DNA of 64,000 nucleotides from Butyrivibrio proteoclasticus P6B7 (GCF_000622085.1 NZ_JHWL01000005.1:124001-188000); one strand, 5' to 3'. Positions 44,170 to 52,522 are shown, counted from the stretch's first letter. Numbers and translations are program-made. Notes: generated from the sequence alone by a model not told the origin.

Positions 44170-45228
44170 TTAGTAGAGACTTCCTGAGTTAACTATTGGC
44201 TGCGCGTCGTGATTACCGCAAAGAACTACGAGGAGATTAGATACCATAGCTGCCTTTCGCTCCTCATCTAGTTCCACAAGCTGCTTCTCATTAAGTCTTT
44301 CAAGGGCCATTTCAACCATTCCTACAGCGCCGTCTACGATGAGCTTTCTAGCATCAACAACTGCTGAAGCCTGCTGTCTCTGAAGCATAGCAGCTGCAAT
44401 CTCTGGAGCGTAGGCAAGATATGTGATCCTTGCATCTACAATCTCGATGCCTGCGTTCTCAACCTTAGACTGAATCTCGTCCTTGATCCTGTTAGCAACT
44501 GTCTCTGTTGAACCGCGAAGGCTTCCGTCATCTGCCTTGCCATCGCCTGTTGTATCCACATTCTCAGTTACATCGTAAGGATAAAGCTTAACAACGTTTC
44601 TAACTGCGGAGTCACACTGAAGCGAAAGATACTCTTTGTAGTTATCTACTGTAAATACAGCCTTTGCTGTGTCTGTAACCTTCCACATAACTGCAACTGC
44701 GATCTCTACTGGATTTCCAAGGATATCATTGACCTTCTGCTTGGAATTACTAAGTGTCATTACCTTAAGAGAGATCTTTTTATCAATGCCGCCAGCCTTA
44801 AGGTTAGCAGTCGCGCCTGTTCCCTCGATTGTAAGAAGGGATGAAACGCCGCCCTTCTTGCCTTCGTGAATGTCTCCGCTCTGTCCGAGCTTAGTCTCTG
44901 CAGCTGGATTGAAGGCTGTGCAGAATGGGTTAACCCAGAAGAATCCGTCGCCCTTAAGGGTTCCAATGTATTTACCAAAAAGAGTAAGCACAAGGGCTTC
45001 ACCTGGCTTAAGAACCTTAAGTCCAAGGAAGATGAGCCAGCCTACGCAAAGGTAGATGAGACAAAGCACAAAGATGATGGTGCCCGCTAATCCATCTACG
45101 CTCTCCATCATGCTTGCAGAAAATATAACGCCCAGCGTTGCTGCCACATAAAGTATTATTCCAAGAAGCAGCATTGTCATACCGTTCTTATGTCCACTGA
45201 TTACTTTCTCTTTAACGTTCTCGTTCAT
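44170..45228 (-). CDS. SPFH/band-7 (stomatin-like) membrane protein
   Basis: 352 residues. Two N-terminal hydrophobic spans (about 17-39 and 46-66) are followed by the SPFH domain (about 75-330, with GLKVLKPGEALVLTLFGKY and AVRNVVKLYPYDV) and a short coiled region (MLQRQQASAVVDARK). Such proteins oligomerise on the inner membrane and scaffold microdomains. AGGAGG lies before the ATG. It forms an operon with the ribbon-helix-helix gene, a conserved-looking pair in Lachnospiraceae-like genomes by recollection. Confidence 0.88.
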   Translation of the reverse strand: MNENVKEKVISGHKNGMTMLLLGIILYVAATLGVIFSASMMESVDGLAGTIIFVLCLIYLCVGWLIFLGLKVLKPGEALVLTLFGKYIGTLKGDGFFWVNPFCTAFNPAAETKLGQSGDIHEGKKGGVSSLLTIEGTGATANLKAGGIDKKISLKVMTLSNSKQKVNDILGNPVEIAVAVMWKVTDTAKAVFTVDNYKEYLSLQCDSAVRNVVKLYPYDVTENVDTTGDGKADDGSLRGSTETVANRIKDEIQSKVENAGIEIVDARITYLAYAPEIAAAMLQRQQASAVVDARKLIVDGAVGMVEMALERLNEKQLVELDEERKAAMVSNLLVVLCGNHDAQPIVNSGSLY

Positions 45229-45349
45229 AATGATACCTCCTCATTGACTGAACCGTGATGTCCATGGGCTTATGCCCTGGTGTTTGATTACACGCTATTG
45301 CTAGTTGTGTGTTTGTTGTTTTTGGTTTTATCATGCGTGTAATTGATTT

Positions 45350-45386
45350 GATATCATTATGATATCACTAATAATCATTTTGTCAA
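45350..45386 (-). promoter_or_regulatory. Promoter and palindromic operator of the SPFH/RHH operon
   Basis: Minus strand TTGACA (45381-45386), 16 bp, TATCAT (45359-45364). A perfect 17-bp palindrome GATATCATTATGATATC (45350-45366) covers the -10, a natural operator for the co-encoded Arc-like protein. Confidence 0.6.
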
Positions 45387-45515
45387 TATCCACTAGAAAG
45401 CCGCAGAATATGAGTCTTTCCGAGGCTTTACCAATCAGAAGTGGAATTTAGTTTTTCTATTAGCTGTCGCGTTCCCGGTTGTCTTCCCAATCATATTTCC
45501 AGGATACCCCTCAAG

Positions 45516-45811
45516 TTTACGGCTTTTTCTCCGTTTTGAGATTTTGGGATGTACTAAAAAGAATTCCCCTACGGCTCTATTTTGATTTTTCGATTTTTAG
45601 CAGTATAGATTCTCACTCAATGGCCATCGACCACTTGCCGGCTTACTGCTTAATTTCTAATTTCACCTATCTAGCCGTAAAATAACATCGTGAAATCAAG
45701 CACGCCCTCGTGCCAGGGCTAATTCTTACTGCTTTTTTCTGAAATAATGGATTCAGGCTGTCGTCATAGAATTTGACAACATCTTTTTTGAATAAAATAG
45801 AAATAAAGACG
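45516..45811. repeat. 296-bp non-coding repeat, copy A
   Basis: Homologous along its full length, apparently nearly without gaps, to 53531-53826. Best-conserved parts: TTTACGGCTTTTTCT at the start, CCCTACGGC, ATTTTGATTTT, AGCAGTA...TACTGCT pairs, TTCTTACTGCTTTTT and the end ATAGAATTTG...ACATCTTTTTTGAATAAAAT. No plausible conserved protein is encoded. Likely a structured RNA or a transposon-derived element. Confidence 0.75.
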
Positions 45812-45826
45812 AAAAGTCACATGTGA

Positions 45827-45866
45827 ATTCTCGCGCATGAATTCATAAACGCGAATTCATGAGAAT
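45827..45866. other. Hairpin after repeat A
   Basis: ATTCTC-GCGC-ATGAATTC / GAATTCATGAGAAT: a 6-bp and an 8-bp stem separated by a GCGC bulge. Function unknown. Confidence 0.5.
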
Positions 45867-46023
45867 ATAAACCTTGATGAGTAAACGCCTCACTAAATAA
45901 TTGTCAACAACATAGAATGGCTGCAAGTTTAAGCTATGCTTTACTTGCAGCCCCTTTTATATCTTGAATATTGAATAATAGCTATATCTTAATAGAAAAT
46001 CTTCCGTCTGATTGTCAACCTAG
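45867..46023. terminator. Hairpin terminator region downstream of 46024 gene and repeat A
   Basis: GGCTGCAAGT / ACTTGCAGCC (45919-45952) with TTTTATAT on the plus side. It could end a plus-strand transcript through repeat A or the minus-strand gene ending at 46024, where no good T-run is seen. The rest of the stretch holds nothing recognisable. Confidence 0.5.
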
Positions 46024-46935
46024 TTATCTCTCCCACTTACCCTCAAACTCAATAAGCTTAAGAAAATCGCTTATATCTTTTGATATCACATCATCCACAT
46101 TAGCTTTATAGCTTTTTGGATATTGTGAACTATAAGCAGGTCTCATCAACTCATCATATGAGGCTTTTAATTTGTTTACCGCCTCTTTGTCTGAAAAATC
46201 TGTATTTCTGATGTTGTCACGAATGCTAGCAACAAGCTCCTGATTTGTTGCTATATCTGTGCTTGCAAACTCATTAGATGATTTTCTAACTTCATTTGGC
46301 ACATGAACCTCAATGCCGAAGTACTTTCCGGATGCTGGATCATCATTAGTCTTGGTTTGCTTATTTGCCAGTAGCCGCTCTTGTGTTCTGATCAGGTTAT
46401 TATTATAGTCTTTCATGGCTTTGCTAATAGCTTTTGCCTGATCTTCATTAAAGCCATTGGAAGCATATTTATCAACAACCTTCTGCGCTACTTCCATCTT
46501 TGCATAATCTCTGTAACTGAGATATCCATTCTTTAACTGACTTCCGACACCTGTTATCAAATCTCTTGCAGCAGATAATTCCTCATCATTAAATGCTGCT
46601 CCGCCAATTTTATATATACCTTCTGCATTTTTGCTTACGGGTTTGCCATCTTCATATAAAGCACTGACAGAATGGTTATTCCAGGAATCTCTTATTCTTT
46701 CTAATTCTTCAGCACCTAAAGCAGAAATAGACAAGGTTGCTGCCGTATCAGAGAAAGCTGTATTTACGTTAGATTTGTCACTTAGTTTCTCCGCGATAGC
46801 ATTCTGCAAGCCACTGTTTTCATCTTTATCTACAGACTTTGCCTGTATCTCATCACGCTGAAGTTTTGCAGCATATATTTCCTGACTAATGTCTTTTACC
46901 TGTCTATTTGCAGAAGTAGTGTTAATTCCTGTCAT
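46024..46935 (-). CDS. Unrecognised soluble protein, 302 residues (cluster gene 6)
   Basis: Starts MTGINTTSANRQVKDISQE (ATG 46935, nine bases after GGAGG). Mostly helical, Asn/Lys/Glu-rich, no signal peptide, no membrane span, no Cys. The N-terminus resembles short Gly/Asn/Thr starts shared by neighbouring cluster proteins (GINTN, GLNLL) and by flagellar export substrates. Part of a DUF4885-like group is possible but not certain. It has its own sigma-28-like promoter (46995-47022), so it can be expressed apart from the upstream genes. Function unknown. Confidence 0.7.
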   Translation of the reverse strand: MTGINTTSANRQVKDISQEIYAAKLQRDEIQAKSVDKDENSGLQNAIAEKLSDKSNVNTAFSDTAATLSISALGAEELERIRDSWNNHSVSALYEDGKPVSKNAEGIYKIGGAAFNDEELSAARDLITGVGSQLKNGYLSYRDYAKMEVAQKVVDKYASNGFNEDQAKAISKAMKDYNNNLIRTQERLLANKQTKTNDDPASGKYFGIEVHVPNEVRKSSNEFASTDIATNQELVASIRDNIRNTDFSDKEAVNKLKASYDELMRPAYSSQYPKSYKANVDDVISKDISDFLKLIEFEGKWER

Positions 46936-46994
46936 AATCATCTACCTCCTTGTACATGATCTATGATCAATTACAAAAATAGTTATCTATTATT

Positions 46995-47022
46995 ATATCG
47001 GCTAAAATCACACATATCCTTA
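46995..47022 (-). promoter_or_regulatory. Sigma-28-like promoter before cluster gene 6
   Basis: Minus strand TAAG, 16 bp, GCCGATAT, a perfect flagellar-type -10 box (GCCGATAT/A) with a near -35. Sits in the gap between the genes at 47044 and 46935. Confidence 0.6.
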
Positions 47023-47043
47023 CAGTCCTGTCACAATACACGC

Positions 47044-47838
47044 TCACTCTTTTTTATCAATATTTGATGGCAAAATAGATGACAATACATCTGAGTAGTT
47101 TCCAGTGCTAGTATACGTGCCACCTGCTCTTGCTGCTGCGTTTGTCATGGACTGGGCCTTGTCATAAACCTTAGATGCAAAAGAGCTATAGCCTGTAAAT
47201 ACACTCTTCAAAGTGCTAATGTCAGCCTTTTTAAGAGCATCTTCATCTAATTCCAGCTTATTATCAGCACCTATAGATATACCAACTCGTTCCAAAAGCC
47301 TTTCTGTAGACTTTGTGGTCTTGGTCATCCATGCAGCATTTCTTAAAACATCCTTGGTGCTTGAATTACCCGCACTCTCAATAGTTTTGTTGTAATTATC
47401 AACAAATGACTTTACAGCCTTGGTAATTGAATCCAGGTCTATATCTTCTTTTGTAGTCTCTTCGCCCGTCTTCTCATCTTTAGTCTTGATCTGTTTCTTT
47501 TCCCAAAGAGAGTCCTTCATAAGAGCACTTGCGGACTTTGCCAGAGTTCCTGCTATGCTTCCCATTGAAGTGAGTTTTGCAGACGAATCCCTGCCTGATG
47601 AAGCACCATCAGCTTTCTGCTTGGCATAATAGGCCTTAACAAGTTTTCTGTAGGATCCGTTCTTTATGCTTGCATAATCTAAAAGATTGATTCCTCCCAT
47701 GACGCCGTTATTATTGCCATTTCCAGAACTGATACCTAAACCAGCCAGAAATGAACTGGCATTTTGGTTATATGCGCTATAATCGTTATCAGCGCTATCG
47801 TAATAGTTACTCTGTGAATATCCTCTGATCGTTGACAT
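47044..47838 (-). CDS. Unrecognised protein with FliD-like C-terminal features (cluster gene 5)
   Basis: 264 residues from ATG 47838 (AGGAGGG eight bases upstream; a longer frame overlaps the previous gene). Tyr/Ser/Asn-rich N-terminus (YSQSNYYDSADNDYSAY), then helical regions. The segment FVDNYNKTIES...LLERVGISIGADNKLELDEDALKKAD resembles the flagellar cap protein FliD C-terminal domain (L-G-I...DGKLSLDE...L). No signal peptide. It may be a flagellar-exported or hook-associated protein; the match is by eye and weak. Confidence 0.65.
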   Translation of the reverse strand: MSTIRGYSQSNYYDSADNDYSAYNQNASSFLAGLGISSGNGNNNGVMGGINLLDYASIKNGSYRKLVKAYYAKQKADGASSGRDSSAKLTSMGSIAGTLAKSASALMKDSLWEKKQIKTKDEKTGEETTKEDIDLDSITKAVKSFVDNYNKTIESAGNSSTKDVLRNAAWMTKTTKSTERLLERVGISIGADNKLELDEDALKKADISTLKSVFTGYSSFASKVYDKAQSMTNAAARAGGTYTSTGNYSDVLSSILPSNIDKKE

Positions 47839-47878
47839 ATTTCCACCCTCCTTTGCTATTTCCCGGAATCCCTTCCCT

Positions 47879-48475
47879 TTATATGTGGTAATCAACATGC
47901 CTGTATTTTTCAGGCACCGATTTGTCAATTGGCAAGTTATTTAGTTCTTTTGTCTGTGCTATTGAAGCAGCGCCAGCTTCTGAAAGCTCTTCATCTGATA
48001 ACGCCTCAAGATTCTCTTCATTAAGCTCTGCCATGTCCTCTGCCATTTCGGTAAGTTCTTCAATCTGATCCTCAAGTTCATCCATGACCTCAGAAAGAAT
48101 ACCTTTATCCTTATCGATACCGGTTGCTTCCTCGATCATTTCTTCACGACGTTCTTCCGGAGTCTTTGGAGCCATCTTCTCAGCTTCTTCAGCAATCTTT
48201 TCACCACGTTCTCTGGCCTCATCCAATATATGGAACATCTGAGAGTTGTTATATGAGGCTTTAGCTGCTTCAATCTGATCATCATACTGCTGTAACATAT
48301 CGAGCTTTCTCTGGATATCCTCAAGAGAATTAGTCTTCATATTCTTAAGGTTTTCTTTCTGTTTTTCAAAGAAAGCTATCTGATTATCACGCTTGGCCTG
48401 TCTTTCCATTCGGTCCTGAGTTGCTTTACTCATAGGTCTGTTAAGAAGATTTAACCCTTGCATGTTTATATTCAT
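47879..48475 (-). CDS. Unrecognised coiled-coil protein, 198 residues (cluster gene 4)
   Basis: MNINMQGLNLLNRP start followed by long charged coiled coils rich in Glu, Lys and Met (EKQKENLKNM, EDQIEELTEMAEDMAELNEEN). No signal peptide, no membrane span. GGAG lies before ATG 48475. The acidic helical segment near residues 130-165 is similar in character to one in cluster gene 2 (EMAAEDMMEMAEGTAELDED), suggesting paralogous modules. Function unknown. Confidence 0.68.
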   Translation of the reverse strand: MNINMQGLNLLNRPMSKATQDRMERQAKRDNQIAFFEKQKENLKNMKTNSLEDIQRKLDMLQQYDDQIEAAKASYNNSQMFHILDEARERGEKIAEEAEKMAPKTPEERREEMIEEATGIDKDKGILSEVMDELEDQIEELTEMAEDMAELNEENLEALSDEELSEAGAASIAQTKELNNLPIDKSVPEKYRHVDYHI

Positions 48476-48505
48476 AGGCGTTCTCCATTATTCTAATAAG
48501 CCATC

Positions 48506-49144
48506 TCAAGCCATCTCTTTAGACTGATAGTAATCCTCAAACAACTTGTTTGCCGCATTCATAGTCTCTTTGCATATTGCCGGAAGTTCACGTCCCCAGG
48601 TCTTAGTAGCCTGCTTGAATCCCTTTTCCATGGCTTTCTGCATCTCTTTCATCTTGTCGACATCATCTCCGGCAAGGGCTGCAGCAAAATCAAACAGTCT
48701 CTGGGATGTCTGCTTTACACCGTAGTATCCGTCTTCAGAAATATCTTTCTGTGCTTGGGCTCTTGTAGCTGCATCAACCTTGATATTTCCGCCAGCGAGC
48801 TGCTGCCACATGCTATTTCCTGTAGCCTTGCCATAGGCCCCAACCTGTCCCTGCAGGCTCTTCTGAACAATTGCCATCAACTGTTTTCTCTGCTGTTCCT
48901 CCGCTGCTTTCATCTGCTGAACAATAGCTGCTCTGTCTGTAGCTGATTTCTTATAGATTGCCTTAGAATCATCTTCCTTGCTGTTCTCCTTGGCAGCCAT
49001 CTTCTCGTATACAGCGCCCTGCTGATTTACCACGGATTCTTCCTTTTCGTCTTTCTCGATATTTTTGGCCCAGCTAGGCTCAGCAATATTATTAGCACCT
49101 GCGTAATTGTAGTTTCCATAATTTGTGTTAATTCCTATACTCAT
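48506..49144 (-). CDS. Unrecognised protein, 212 residues (cluster gene 3)
   Basis: N-terminus MSIGINTNYGNYNYAG, then a helical region and a compact C-terminal domain with ISEDGYYGVKQTSQRLFDFAAALAGDD and FKQATKTWGRELPAICKETMNAA, a pattern I recall as a recurrent but unnamed domain in Clostridia and delta-proteobacteria. No signal peptide. GGAGG precedes the ATG, and a palindrome TTAACATCTGTTAA lies 28-43 bp upstream. Function unknown; the start resembles flagellar export substrates. Confidence 0.7.
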   Translation of the reverse strand: MSIGINTNYGNYNYAGANNIAEPSWAKNIEKDEKEESVVNQQGAVYEKMAAKENSKEDDSKAIYKKSATDRAAIVQQMKAAEEQQRKQLMAIVQKSLQGQVGAYGKATGNSMWQQLAGGNIKVDAATRAQAQKDISEDGYYGVKQTSQRLFDFAAALAGDDVDKMKEMQKAMEKGFKQATKTWGRELPAICKETMNAANKLFEDYYQSKEMA

Positions 49145-49171
49145 AACTTGATACCTCCTTTTATCAATTCT

Positions 49172-49187
49172 ATTAACATCTGTTAAT
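49172..49187. promoter_or_regulatory. Palindrome, possible BlaI-family operator, site 1
   Basis: ATTAACATCTGTTAAT, a 16-bp dyad (ATTAACA / TGTTAAT with TC centre), in the 60-bp gap before cluster gene 3. The same dyad core occurs at 52504-52515. BlaI/MecI operators have a TACA..TGTA-like dyad. Confidence 0.5.
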
Positions 49188-49204
49188 CATATTCGTATAA
49201 AAAA

Positions 49205-50053
49205 CTATACTTCAACATCAAATAATCCGCCTGTTTCCTCTGGCAAGCTCTGTGAAACTGTATCCATTACTGGCATATCCATCCCTCCAAGTGATAAAGA
49301 TACTCCGCTGTCATATCCTCCATAAAATGAAGCCTTCCCAACATTTTCTTTTTCCGCTTGCAACCTGTCAAACAAGGCTTTCAGATATTTTAGGTCTGCT
49401 TTAAGGATGTCCCTTGCCTCATCCGATCTGTGTTTTACCTTTAGCTGCTCCAGGTCTTCCGGTGTCATGGATCCGGAAAGAGCTTCTGCCATCTCATCCA
49501 GATCCTCATCAAGCTCAGCTGTTCCTTCTGCCATCTCCATCATATCCTCAGCAGCCATCTCCAGCTTTTCCATAAGAGCTTCAAACTCTTCCTGTTCCAG
49601 CTCTTTAATTTCTTCCTCAGAAGCTTCTTCATCAATGGTTTCTTCCGGCTCAAGCGGCATTTCTTCTTCACTTTCAATGCCTCTTTCTGCCCGTTCTTCC
49701 ATCTTCAGATTCTTCTTTTTCTTGTCACAGGCACGCTGGACCATTTCTGCATGAAGTATAGCCCTTAGGATTTCTTCTTCATCATAGTCGCCGTTCTTTA
49801 GCTGCTTACGCAAAAGACCTATCTTCATCCTTATGCTCGTTGATACCTGTGCTGCTTTTCCTGAAGTCTTAGCAGCAAGCACCTGTGACGAAACCTGTTT
49901 GAAACTGTAAAGAGCTGCCTTTTTCTTTTTCCCGGTCTGTTTAGTAGGTTTGCAGATTCCTATGGTTCCAACATGATTCCCATAAGCATCATAGAGTTTT
50001 TTTCTGTAATGCGTTGTATTTCCGCTTACATTTACTTCCCATCCGCCATTCAC
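49205..50053 (-). CDS. Unrecognised acidic coiled-coil protein, 282 residues (cluster gene 2)
   Basis: The start codon is GTG at 50053 (GGAGG ten bases ahead). The first ~130 residues are basic (KKKKAALYSFKQVSSQVLAAKTSGKAAQV...AILHAEMVQRACDKKKKNLK), a motif I recall from unnamed Lachnospiraceae proteins; the middle is a long Glu-rich coil and the C-terminal ~70 are Gly/Ser/Asp-rich. No signal peptide. It directly follows the M56 protease gene by 16 bp, so regulator and target cluster are transcribed together. Function unknown. Confidence 0.68.
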   Translation of the reverse strand: MNGGWEVNVSGNTTHYRKKLYDAYGNHVGTIGICKPTKQTGKKKKAALYSFKQVSSQVLAAKTSGKAAQVSTSIRMKIGLLRKQLKNGDYDEEEILRAILHAEMVQRACDKKKKNLKMEERAERGIESEEEMPLEPEETIDEEASEEEIKELEQEEFEALMEKLEMAAEDMMEMAEGTAELDEDLDEMAEALSGSMTPEDLEQLKVKHRSDEARDILKADLKYLKALFDRLQAEKENVGKASFYGGYDSGVSLSLGGMDMPVMDTVSQSLPEETGGLFDVEV

Positions 50054-50068
50054 AGCATTATCACCTCC

Positions 50069-51325
50069 TTACAGCCACATGATAATGCGGTCCCAAATAT
50101 CCATATCCGTATGATTATCTAGCTTTATAATTCCATCATGTATTTCTTTTGCATTTATCTCTGCCCAACCACCACCTCCGCCGATTCCGGGGATCTTATA
50201 GTAGCCGCCTGATGAAATGTGAAACCATTCATCTGTTCCTTTTGCCTCAGGATATTGCTCTAACAGAGCCTTTCCATCCACGTAAATATATTCATCATCA
50301 AAATCTACTACAATTGATCTTTCCACATCTGTATAGTTTTTCTGTACATTTCCTGTATAACAAATGCCACTTATCATGCCAATATCATTAGTTCTTTTAT
50401 ATGAATTGGCTTTTATAATTCCCACTGAAGCCACAATCAGAGCCACAACAGTAGCTGTCCCAATGACCAGCATCTTTGGATTATAGGTTTTTCTGGAAAC
50501 AATCCTTTCCAATCTCTTTTTCAAGATTTTGTAACTATCATCCCAGGCAAAAGACATTTCTCCCGCGCAGCCATATTTTTTCTTTGTCTGAGCAAGGTTT
50601 CTGGCGCATTCTAGGATAATCTCACCATAATCACATGCATCAATTCCACTTCTCTGAATTGTTACAGTATCGCATATGTCCTCAAGATCTCTTTTAAAAA
50701 AGCTCACACAAATATGAAGAAGTATATTAGGCCACAACAAAACTCGCAAAATATCATATGCCAGGAGTATCCAAATATGGCCAAGCATAATATGCGTTTC
50801 TTCGTGTTTTATAACAATCCCAGCTTCATCAGATGAGAGGCTCTCAGGGACAACAATTACAGGTCTTAAACATCCAGTACAGAATGATGACATCTCACCT
50901 GGGAACGTCTTGATTACATATTTTGATTTGTGCTCTTCAGAATCAAAGAGGCGATTTACTGAATCTGTAAGCTTTTTTCTTCTCCACCAATATCTGAATC
51001 CAATTGCTAGTATACCGATGATATAAACCATACCAATCCATTTGTGGCTTATACATAGGTTCTGCCACCAAAGTATCAGATATAAACCAGCCTTAGTCTC
51101 AAAATACACATGAAGCTTCCCACAAAAAATAATAGGAATCAATAGACACCACAAAGCAGCCTTTCCAAAAACGCTCTTAGAAAGCAGTGAGCTTCGCAGA
51201 ATCATAATGATTCCCAATACAAAAACTGATATGATCGCACAAAAACCAAGTATGGTCGCAAAATAGACGCATACAAACTCTATAAACATATTCAGGTTTC
51301 TAAAGAATAATGGCATTCCCTGCAT
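50069..51325 (-). CDS. M56-family membrane metallopeptidase (BlaR1/MecR1-like antirepressor)
   Basis: 418 residues. About four N-terminal spans, the zinc motif IKHEETHIMLGH (HExxH) in a cytosolic loop, one more span (VIGTATVVALIVASVGII), and a short extracytoplasmic C-terminal domain of ~95 residues that is not a penicillin-binding domain. In the BlaR1 scheme the sensor detects a signal outside and then cleaves the cognate repressor, here the BlaI-like gene 26 bp upstream. ATG at 51325 follows AAAGGGG. The unusual sensor domain implies a signal other than beta-lactam. Confidence 0.88.
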   Translation of the reverse strand: MQGMPLFFRNLNMFIEFVCVYFATILGFCAIISVFVLGIIMILRSSLLSKSVFGKAALWCLLIPIIFCGKLHVYFETKAGLYLILWWQNLCISHKWIGMVYIIGILAIGFRYWWRRKKLTDSVNRLFDSEEHKSKYVIKTFPGEMSSFCTGCLRPVIVVPESLSSDEAGIVIKHEETHIMLGHIWILLAYDILRVLLWPNILLHICVSFFKRDLEDICDTVTIQRSGIDACDYGEIILECARNLAQTKKKYGCAGEMSFAWDDSYKILKKRLERIVSRKTYNPKMLVIGTATVVALIVASVGIIKANSYKRTNDIGMISGICYTGNVQKNYTDVERSIVVDFDDEYIYVDGKALLEQYPEAKGTDEWFHISSGGYYKIPGIGGGGGWAEINAKEIHDGIIKLDNHTDMDIWDRIIMWL

Positions 51326-51351
51326 AACTACCCCTTTGCTCATCCATGAGC

Positions 51352-51747
51352 TTACTTATTCTTTTTAGCCTTAGCTATGAGTTTTTCCAGTTCCTTAATC
51401 TGTTCTTCTGACAGGTTTTCTTTATCTAATAATGCAAATGCAGCCGAAAGCCTGTTGCCTTCAAAATAGCTTTCTACGAAAGCACTGCTCTTTGCTCTTT
51501 GGCATTCCTCTCTTCCCTTTGCCGCCGTATAATGGTACACTCTGCTGTCATCGGGATCCACGGTATATGTAAGCATTCCCTTTTTGCAAAGTCTGTTTAT
51601 CAGAACTCTTACCATTCTCTGTGTCATCTTGGAAGACTTCGGAAGTTTGTCCGTTATCTCAGCTGATGTAAGGTCATGACCACATCTCCACAGAACCTCC
51701 ATGATCATCCATTCACTTTCACTTGGAAGCATCTCTTCTCTTGGCAT
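51352..51747 (-). CDS. BlaI/MecI/CopY-family transcriptional repressor
   Basis: 131 residues. Winged helix-turn-helix at the N-terminus (LPSESEWMIMEVLWRCGHDLTSAEI, KMTQRMVRVLINRLCKKGMLTY) and a C-terminal dimer helix that carries the typical protease-sensitive region (AFALLDKENLSEEQIKELEKLI). It represses its target operon by binding dyad operators until degraded by the co-encoded M56 protease. GGGAGGG precedes the ATG. No beta-lactamase or PBP2a gene is present; the targets are probably the adjoining unknown genes. Confidence 0.92.
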   Translation of the reverse strand: MPREEMLPSESEWMIMEVLWRCGHDLTSAEITDKLPKSSKMTQRMVRVLINRLCKKGMLTYTVDPDDSRVYHYTAAKGREECQRAKSSAFVESYFEGNRLSAAFALLDKENLSEEQIKELEKLIAKAKKNK

Positions 51748-51849
51748 AACGTCCCTCCCGCATGTGTTGAACGTGATACTTTAGACATCTATATAATATC
51801 ACAAATAACAAGCATTAATTATAAACACAAATTAATAAACCATTAAGAT

Positions 51850-52422
51850 TCATGTCTTTATATCTAAGCTATGATTTACGGAAACGCTGGCAGACACTTC
51901 AGATGGAGTCGTTGGAGCAACTCTTTCATCAATATGCGGAACGCTTGTGTTATAAGTTGATGCCGACTTTGTTTTAACAGTGGCTCCAGCAACTGTAATC
52001 TGCTTTTCTTCGCCTTCTCCAGGAATGCGAACATTTCCGGAATTCTTTTCAGCAATCCGCTCCTGAAGTTGTTCAGTATGCTCTCTTATCTCAGCACGTC
52101 TCTTTTCGCGCTGCTTTTCAAGACGTTCATTCTGCTTCTGTTCCTCAGCATCTGCTTTGGCTGCTTCGTTCATGTTGCTATTAAGCTCTGATAACTGTGA
52201 CATTTCCTGCTGTCCTATTTCAGTAGCTTTTTTATTTATATGCTCAAGTTCTTCTTTCTTTTTGGCAACGTCGCCGCCCCTTCCAGAATCCAGCTTGATC
52301 TCCGCCTCCAGCACTCCGGCTTTTCCATCCATCTGTGACTTTATTGCATGCTGCGCCTTAACCTGTTTCATGGAACTGCTGGCAGATATAAGTGATCTTG
52401 TCATTACTTTTGATAAAGCCAT
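51850..52422 (-). CDS. Unrecognised coiled-coil protein, 190 residues (cluster gene 1)
   Basis: ATG at 52422 with GGAGGT eight bases ahead (a longer frame reaches back to 52509). MALSKVMTRSLISASSSMKQV start, then a charged, Glu/Lys/Gln-rich coil (about 60-130) and a Ser/Thr/Val-rich tail. No signal peptide or span. First gene of the cluster, with a sigma-28-like promoter at 52496-52522 whose spacer holds an operator-like dyad. Function unknown. Confidence 0.68.
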   Translation of the reverse strand: MALSKVMTRSLISASSSMKQVKAQHAIKSQMDGKAGVLEAEIKLDSGRGGDVAKKKEELEHINKKATEIGQQEMSQLSELNSNMNEAAKADAEEQKQNERLEKQREKRRAEIREHTEQLQERIAEKNSGNVRIPGEGEEKQITVAGATVKTKSASTYNTSVPHIDERVAPTTPSEVSASVSVNHSLDIKT

Positions 52423-52495
52423 TTGTCTACCTCCGTGTATTATGCTTCTATCGTTAGAGTTCCTAAAAATATGTATAGTTATCCTTTCATTTTGT

Positions 52496-52522
52496 TTATC
52501 GGATAACATCTGTTAATAATTA
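52496..52522 (-). promoter_or_regulatory. Sigma-28-like promoter with operator-like dyad in its spacer
   Basis: Minus strand TAATTATT, 11 bp, TCCGATAA fits TAAAGTTT-N11-GCCGATAA closely. The dyad TAACATCTGTTA (52504-52515) lies between -35 and -10, so a bound repressor would block the polymerase. Confidence 0.6.

Noticed and set aside
45479..45685. 68-codon plus frame in repeat A
   Set aside because: The homologous copy B does not keep the frame, so protein conservation is not the reason for similarity.
50069..51747. Beta-lactam resistance operon
   Set aside because: The BlaI/M56 pair is present, but there is no beta-lactamase or PBP gene and the M56 outer domain is not penicillin-binding.
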